DNA of 64,000 nt from contig NZ_NWBU01000015.1 of NCBI RefSeq assembly GCF_003050615.1, positions 1 through 64,000 of the forward strand, given 5' to 3'. The position numbers were made by a program, and so were the translations under genes. Positions 60,415-64,000 of this stretch are shown here, piece after piece. Each line of letters starts with the position of its first letter. Position 1 is the stretch's first letter. The notes beneath the pieces were generated by a model that saw nothing but the letters and a program-made list of their open reading frames with translations, was not told where the DNA came from and searched no databases. This DNA comes from Sphingomonas oleivorans (GTDB lineage Bacteria > Pseudomonadota > Alphaproteobacteria > Sphingomonadales > Sphingomonadaceae).

Positions 60415-61436
60415 TCCTCCATCACTCGCCTGAGCGCTTCGCCGAGCCGCACCGGCCCCGGGAAATAGGCCCATTCCAGCGAATGCGGATAAGGCGTGTC
60501 CCAACCCGTCACCCGCTCGACCGGCGCCTCGAGCGAATGGAAGCAATGCTCCTGCACCAGCGCGGAAAGCTCCGCGCCGAAGCCGCCCGTCCGGGTCGCC
60601 TCATGGACGACCACGCAGCGCCCGGTCTTCTTCACCGACGCCTCGATCGTTTCGATATCGAGCGGCACGAGCGTGCGCAGGTCGATCACCTCCGCATCCA
60701 CCCCCTTTTCCGCCACTACCGACGTCGCGACATGGACCATCGTGCCGTAGCAGAGGATCGTCACATCATTGCCTTCGCGCACGATCCGCGCCGTGCCGAG
60801 CGGGATGCGATAATAGCCTTCCGGCACCTCCGCCTCCGGATGCCCGCTCCAGGCTCTCGCCGGCCGATCATAATGGCCGTCGAAGGGGCCGTTATAGATG
60901 CGCTTCGGCTCGAAGAAGATCACCGGATCATTATCCTCGATCGCGGCGATCAGCAGCCCCTTGGCGTCATGGGGATTGGACGGGATCACCGTCTTCAGCC
61001 CCGCCACATGCGTGAATATGCCCTCGGGCGACTGGCTGTGCGTCTGCCCGCCGAAAATGCCGCCACCGAAGGGCGAGCGCACCGTGATCGGCGCGGTGAA
61101 TTCGCCCGCCGAGCGGTATCGCAGCCGTGCCGCTTCGGACACGAGCTGGTCCAGCGCGGGATAGATATAGTCGGCGAACTGGATCTCGGGCACGGGCCTC
61201 AGCCCATAGGCCGCCATGCCGACCGACACGCCGACGATGCCGAGTTCGGTGATCGGCGTGTCGAACACGCGGGTCTTGCCATATTTCTTCTGGAGGCCCT
61301 CGGTCGCCCGGAAGACGCCGCCGAAATAGCCGACATCCTCCCCCATCACGACAATATCCGGATCGCGTGCCAGAAGCAGGTCGAGCGCCGAATTGATCGC
61401 CTGGATCATGTTCATGGCGCGCACGGGCCCGCTCAT
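60411..61436 (-). CDS. bkdA2: 2-oxoisovalerate dehydrogenase E1 subunit beta
   Basis: A 341-residue E1beta. Family features are INSALDLLLARDPDIVVMGEDVGYFGGVFRAT, FADYIYPALDQLVSEAARLRYRS, RSPFGGGIFGGQTHSQSPE and the C-terminal HEATRTGGFGAELSALV. It binds E1alpha to decarboxylate 2-oxoacids from Val, Leu and Ile. The start ATG overlaps the E1alpha stop by ATGA. Confidence 0.95.
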   Translation of the reverse strand: MSGPVRAMNMIQAINSALDLLLARDPDIVVMGEDVGYFGGVFRATEGLQKKYGKTRVFDTPITELGIVGVSVGMAAYGLRPVPEIQFADYIYPALDQLVSEAARLRYRSAGEFTAPITVRSPFGGGIFGGQTHSQSPEGIFTHVAGLKTVIPSNPHDAKGLLIAAIEDNDPVIFFEPKRIYNGPFDGHYDRPARAWSGHPEAEVPEGYYRIPLGTARIVREGNDVTILCYGTMVHVATSVVAEKGVDAEVIDLRTLVPLDIETIEASVKKTGRCVVVHEATRTGGFGAELSALVQEHCFHSLEAPVERVTGWDTPYPHSLEWAYFPGPVRLGEALRRVMEE

Positions 61437-62704
61437 AAGCCCGCCGCCTCGCCTTCCTCCCGCATCTGCCGCGCCTGCTCCTTCAGGTGCCAGGGCATCT
61501 CCTCGAACACATCCTCGAACATGGTCGAAAGGGGCTGGTGCATGCCGTTGCCGAGCACGCCCTGCTTCTCCGCCTCGCGGGCGGCGAGGCGGACCTGCTC
61601 GGCCAGCTCGCGTTCCATCGCCGCCTGCCGCTCGGCATCCCACAGGCCGAGCCGCGTAACATGCCCACTCAGCCGCTCTATGGGATCGCCCAGCGGCCAG
61701 GCGCTCCGTTCGTCGGCGGCTCGATAGCGGGCGGGATCGTCCGAGGTGGAATGGCCTTCGGACCGATAGGTGAAATGTTCGATCAGCGTGGGGCCATGAT
61801 TGTTGCGCGCCCGCTCGGCCGCCCATTCGGTCGCGGCATGGACGGCGAGCGCATCATTCCCGTCCACCCGGAGGCCGGCAATGCCATAGCCGATCGCGCG
61901 CGCGGCGAAGGTGGTCGCCTCCGCGCCCGCAAAGCCGGAAAAGGAGGAGATCGCCCATTGATTGTTGATGACGTTCAGGATCACGGGCGCGCGATAGACG
62001 GCGGCGAAGGTCATGGCGGAATGGAAGTCGCCTTCCGCGGTCGATCCCTCGCCGCACCAGGCGGCGGCGATGCGCGTGTCGCCCCGCGCCGCCGACGCCA
62101 TCGCCCAGCCAACCGCCTGCGGGCATTGCGTCGCCAAATTGCCCGAGAGGGAGAAGAAGCTCGCTTCCTTGGCCGAATAGAGGATCGGCATCTGCCGACC
62201 CTTCAGCCGGTCGCCCGCATTGGAATAGATCTGGCACATCATGTCGACCAGCGGCCAGTCGCGCGCGATCAGCAGCCCCTGCTGGCGATAGGAGGGGAAG
62301 CACATATCGTCGCGGTGGAGCGCATGGGCGGCGGCGACCGAGGTCGCCTCCTCGCCGGTACATTTCAGATAGAAGCTGGTCTTGCCCTGGCGCTGCGCGC
62401 GATACATGCGCTCGTCGAAGGCGCGGACAAGCGCCATCTGGCGGAGCATCATGAGCAGCCTTTCGGGCGCGAGCTTCGGATCCCAGGGGCCGACTGCCCT
62501 GCCCTCCTCATCGAGCACGCGGACGAGCTGATAGCATAGCTCGCGCATGTCGGCGGGCGCGCTGTCGATCGGCGGGCGGCGCGTCTCGCCCGCGCCGGGC
62601 AAATGGAGATCGCCGAAATCGACCACGTCGCCGGGGCGGAAGCGCGGTTCGGGCACATGCAGCGTCAGCGGGCGCAAATTGCGGCCCGGCCCTTCGTCAG
62701 CCAT
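61433..62704 (-). CDS. bkdA1: 2-oxoisovalerate dehydrogenase E1 subunit alpha
   Basis: A 423-residue thiamine-diphosphate subunit. The ThDP motif runs from GDTRIAAAWCGEGSTAEGDF to VINNQWAIS. Other family stretches are FYLKCTGEEATSVAAAHAL, FPSYRQQGLLIARDW and the phosphorylation-loop-like YRSEGHSTSDDPARYR. First gene of the bkd operon; the promoter region at 62705-62900 contains an AT-rich palindrome. Confidence 0.95.
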   Translation of the reverse strand: MADEGPGRNLRPLTLHVPEPRFRPGDVVDFGDLHLPGAGETRRPPIDSAPADMRELCYQLVRVLDEEGRAVGPWDPKLAPERLLMMLRQMALVRAFDERMYRAQRQGKTSFYLKCTGEEATSVAAAHALHRDDMCFPSYRQQGLLIARDWPLVDMMCQIYSNAGDRLKGRQMPILYSAKEASFFSLSGNLATQCPQAVGWAMASAARGDTRIAAAWCGEGSTAEGDFHSAMTFAAVYRAPVILNVINNQWAISSFSGFAGAEATTFAARAIGYGIAGLRVDGNDALAVHAATEWAAERARNNHGPTLIEHFTYRSEGHSTSDDPARYRAADERSAWPLGDPIERLSGHVTRLGLWDAERQAAMERELAEQVRLAAREAEKQGVLGNGMHQPLSTMFEDVFEEMPWHLKEQARQMREEGEAAGL

Positions 62705-62790
62705 GTTCAGTCCATCCTCGCGGCCGGCTTGTTGCCGGTCCGGTCAAATATCGGCGCGATGATCTGCGCCAAATCTTCTTTTACTGGATA

Positions 62791-62809
62791 GATATTTTAT
62801 TTCAATATC
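62791..62809. promoter_or_regulatory. Candidate operator upstream of the bkd operon
   Basis: GATATT and AATATC form a perfect 6-bp inverted repeat with a 7-base spacer, inside a longer GGATA...TATCC frame (62786-62810). It lies about 85 bases before E1alpha in an unusually AT-rich spot. An Lrp/BkdR-like or other dimeric regulator could bind here. Prediction by eye only. Confidence 0.4.
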
Positions 62810-62900
62810 CGGAAGTATTATTCCGCATCGCACAATCATTCTCTTGCATGGACCAAGCCGATGACGGACATGGACAGCGTCAGGGGGAGGAAAGCCCATT

Positions 62901-63515
62901 ATGAAGGACAGGCGCGAACGGGCCGTTGCCGCGATCATCGCCGCCACCGCCTGGGGCGGCCTTTCCGTCCAGTTCATCGTCGTGGAGCAGCGTCTCGGCT
63001 CGATGCTCGCCGCACTATGGCGGCTGGCGGGCTATTTCACCGTCACGACCAACCTTGCGGTGGCGATCCTCTTCGCGGCCGTCGCGGCAGGCAGCCCGCG
63101 CGTCAGGAAGCCCTTGCTGTTCGCGGGGCTGGCGCTGTGCATGGCGCTGGTCGGCATCGTCTATGAAGTGGCGTTGCGCCACGTGCTGAACCCGCGCGGG
63201 CTGCAGAGCGTGGCCGATCTTCTGCTGCACGATCTAGGGCCGATACTGGTCGTGCTCTTCTGGTTCTTCTTCGCGCCCAAGGGGCGGATGCGGTTGCGCG
63301 ATCCCTGGCTGATCGCGCTCTATCCGATCGCCTATCTCATCTATGCGCTGATCCGGGGTGTCGCGACGGGGCGCTATGCCTATCCCTTCATCGATGTCGA
63401 GCGGATCGGCTGGGCGCTCACCGCCGCCAACGCCGCCATCATCGCCGCCTGCTTCCTCACCGTCGCCCATTGCCTATGGTGGCTCGATCGGCGGCTAGCG
63501 ACGAAGGGAGCGTAG
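62901..63515 (+). CDS. Pr6Pr family membrane protein
   Basis: A 204-residue protein with six hydrophobic helices, matching the bacterial Pr6Pr family by pattern: LAGYFTVTTNLAVAILFA near residue 42, DLLLHDLGPILVVLFWFFFAP in the middle and LYPIAYLIYALIRGVATGRYAYPF later. No function is known. A good GGGGGAGGAAAG ribosome-binding region precedes the ATG. It is divergent from the bkd operon. Confidence 0.85.
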   Translation: MKDRRERAVAAIIAATAWGGLSVQFIVVEQRLGSMLAALWRLAGYFTVTTNLAVAILFAAVAAGSPRVRKPLLFAGLALCMALVGIVYEVALRHVLNPRGLQSVADLLLHDLGPILVVLFWFFFAPKGRMRLRDPWLIALYPIAYLIYALIRGVATGRYAYPFIDVERIGWALTAANAAIIAACFLTVAHCLWWLDRRLATKGA

Positions 63516-63531
63516 CAACTCCGCCCTCCAA

Positions 63532-63620
63532 CCCCGTCATGCCAGCGCAGGCTGGCATCCCTCCCGGCCATCCACTTGCGGCGACCATGGAAGGGCCCAG
63601 CCTGCGCTGGGGCGACGGGG
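63532..63620. repeat. Dispersed palindromic repeat, family A-related
   Basis: The arms CCCCGTC and GACGGGG enclose GCCAGCGCAGGCTGG and CCAGCCTGCGCTGG, which are near-perfect inverted partners, with a less conserved middle. The GCGCAGG core and the GTCGCCCC/GTCATGCC type ends place it near family A. It lies between convergent genes. Confidence 0.65.
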
Positions 63621-63627
63621 AGGAATG

Positions 63628-64000
63628 TCACTCGGTCGGAAAGCCGCGCTGGCGGAGCAGCGCCTTCACGTCCGGATCACGGCCGCGGAAGGCGCGGTAG
63701 GCCTCGGCACGGTCGGTCTCGTTGCCGGTCGAGAGCAAAGTCTTGAGGAAACGGCCGGCAGTCGCCTCGTCCCAGGGATTGCCCGCCTCCTCGAACGCCG
63801 CCCAAGTGTCGGCATCCATCGTCTCGGACCAGAGATAGCTATAATAGCCCGCCGAATAGGCGTCCGACGAGAAGAGATGGCCGAACTGCGGCAGGCGATG
63901 GCGCATCACCATCTCCTTCGGCATGCCGATCCGCGCCAGCGTCTCGCGCTCGAAACTGTCGACGTCGACCACGCCGTCGGCCCGCTTGTGCAGATCCATG
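63628..64000 (-). CDS. M3 family metallopeptidase (Dcp/oligopeptidase A type), C-terminal part
   Basis: The last approximately 123 residues of an M3 (thimet/Dcp) peptidase; the gene continues beyond the right edge, so the HEXXH site is not in view. Recognisable C-terminal family segments are RHRLPQFGHLFSSDAYSAGYYSYLWSETMDADTWAAFEE and FLKTLLSTGNETDRAEAYRAFRGRDPDVKALLRQRGF, the latter holding the conserved GRDPDVKALLRQRG end. Confidence 0.88.
   Translation of the reverse strand, partial: MDLHKRADGVVDVDSFERETLARIGMPKEMVMRHRLPQFGHLFSSDAYSAGYYSYLWSETMDADTWAAFEEAGNPWDEATAGRFLKTLLSTGNETDRAEAYRAFRGRDPDVKALLRQRGFPTE

Overview
The window is high-GC chromosomal DNA of an alphaproteobacterium, most likely of the order Sphingomonadales. 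The clues are the split F0 operon atpI-atpB-atpE-atpF2-atpF with two b-type subunits, the metZ-apaG and leuB-recO-uvrC neighbourhoods, the protein sequences themselves, and short dispersed intergenic palindromes of the kind common in sphingomonads. About 66 protein-coding genes, one tRNA gene and one gene remnant are supported. No prophage, insertion sequence, rRNA or CRISPR array was seen. Most content is housekeeping, densely packed, with many ATGA/GTGA-type stop-start overlaps.

Layout. 1-2620: a cyanide-insensitive type cytochrome bd oxidase (cydA-cydB plus a 33-residue DUF2474 subunit), reading left. 2620-2923: a regulatory gap with an intrinsic terminator facing cydA. 2924-7170: an envelope/stress operon (TelA, an XpaC-like protein, a YqiJ OB-fold membrane protein, a flotillin). 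7171-7553: two dispersed repeats and tRNA-Gln(CUG). 7704-9452: ppx and rlmE. 9471-14115: radA, cvpA, a NifU/IscU-like scaffold, a KefB/C-type antiporter and a DUF423 protein. 14239-15233: LapA-domain protein and pyrF. 15348-22261: LysR regulator, apaG, metZ, leuB, recO, uvrC and a small exported protein.

22359-24930: ATP synthase F0 operon. 25086-28853: ydbH-ynbE-ydbL, an envelope lipid-transport system. 28969-31924: radC, an EF-hand exported protein and purB. 32056-39912: AmpG-like permease, orphan response regulator, dicarboxylate symporter, rluB-like and rsmD rRNA-modification genes, a lipoprotein with an internal duplication, and a UvrD/PcrA helicase. 39990-46136: two MFS exporters, an alpha/beta hydrolase, cysK, xerC and a transaldolase-like aldolase. 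46300-50694: an accessory-looking stretch with a PRC-barrel protein, a two-domain methyltransferase/erythromycin-esterase protein, a small hydrophilic protein, a decayed TonB-dependent receptor, an HpxZ-like protein and a TetR regulator.

50777-55795: trehalose genes otsB, a GH15 glycosidase and otsA, overlapping convergently with a MscS channel, so an osmoadaptation block. 55889-59120: panC-panB diverging from panD-coaA, which covers the entry to coenzyme A synthesis. 59221-62704: branched-chain 2-oxoacid dehydrogenase E1alpha-E1beta-E2 without a local E3. 62901-64000: a Pr6Pr membrane protein and the C-terminal end of an M3 peptidase running off the right edge.

The most notable items are the PCMT/erythromycin-esterase fusion, the TelA-XpaC-YqiJ-flotillin operon, mutually exclusive hairpins in the metZ leader, a terminator between the telA and cydA genes, a lipoprotein built of two cysteine-paired repeats, a scaffold protein lacking its third cysteine, and three dispersed palindrome families, one with complementary hairpin loops. 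I found no clear evidence of a wholly new defence or mobile system.
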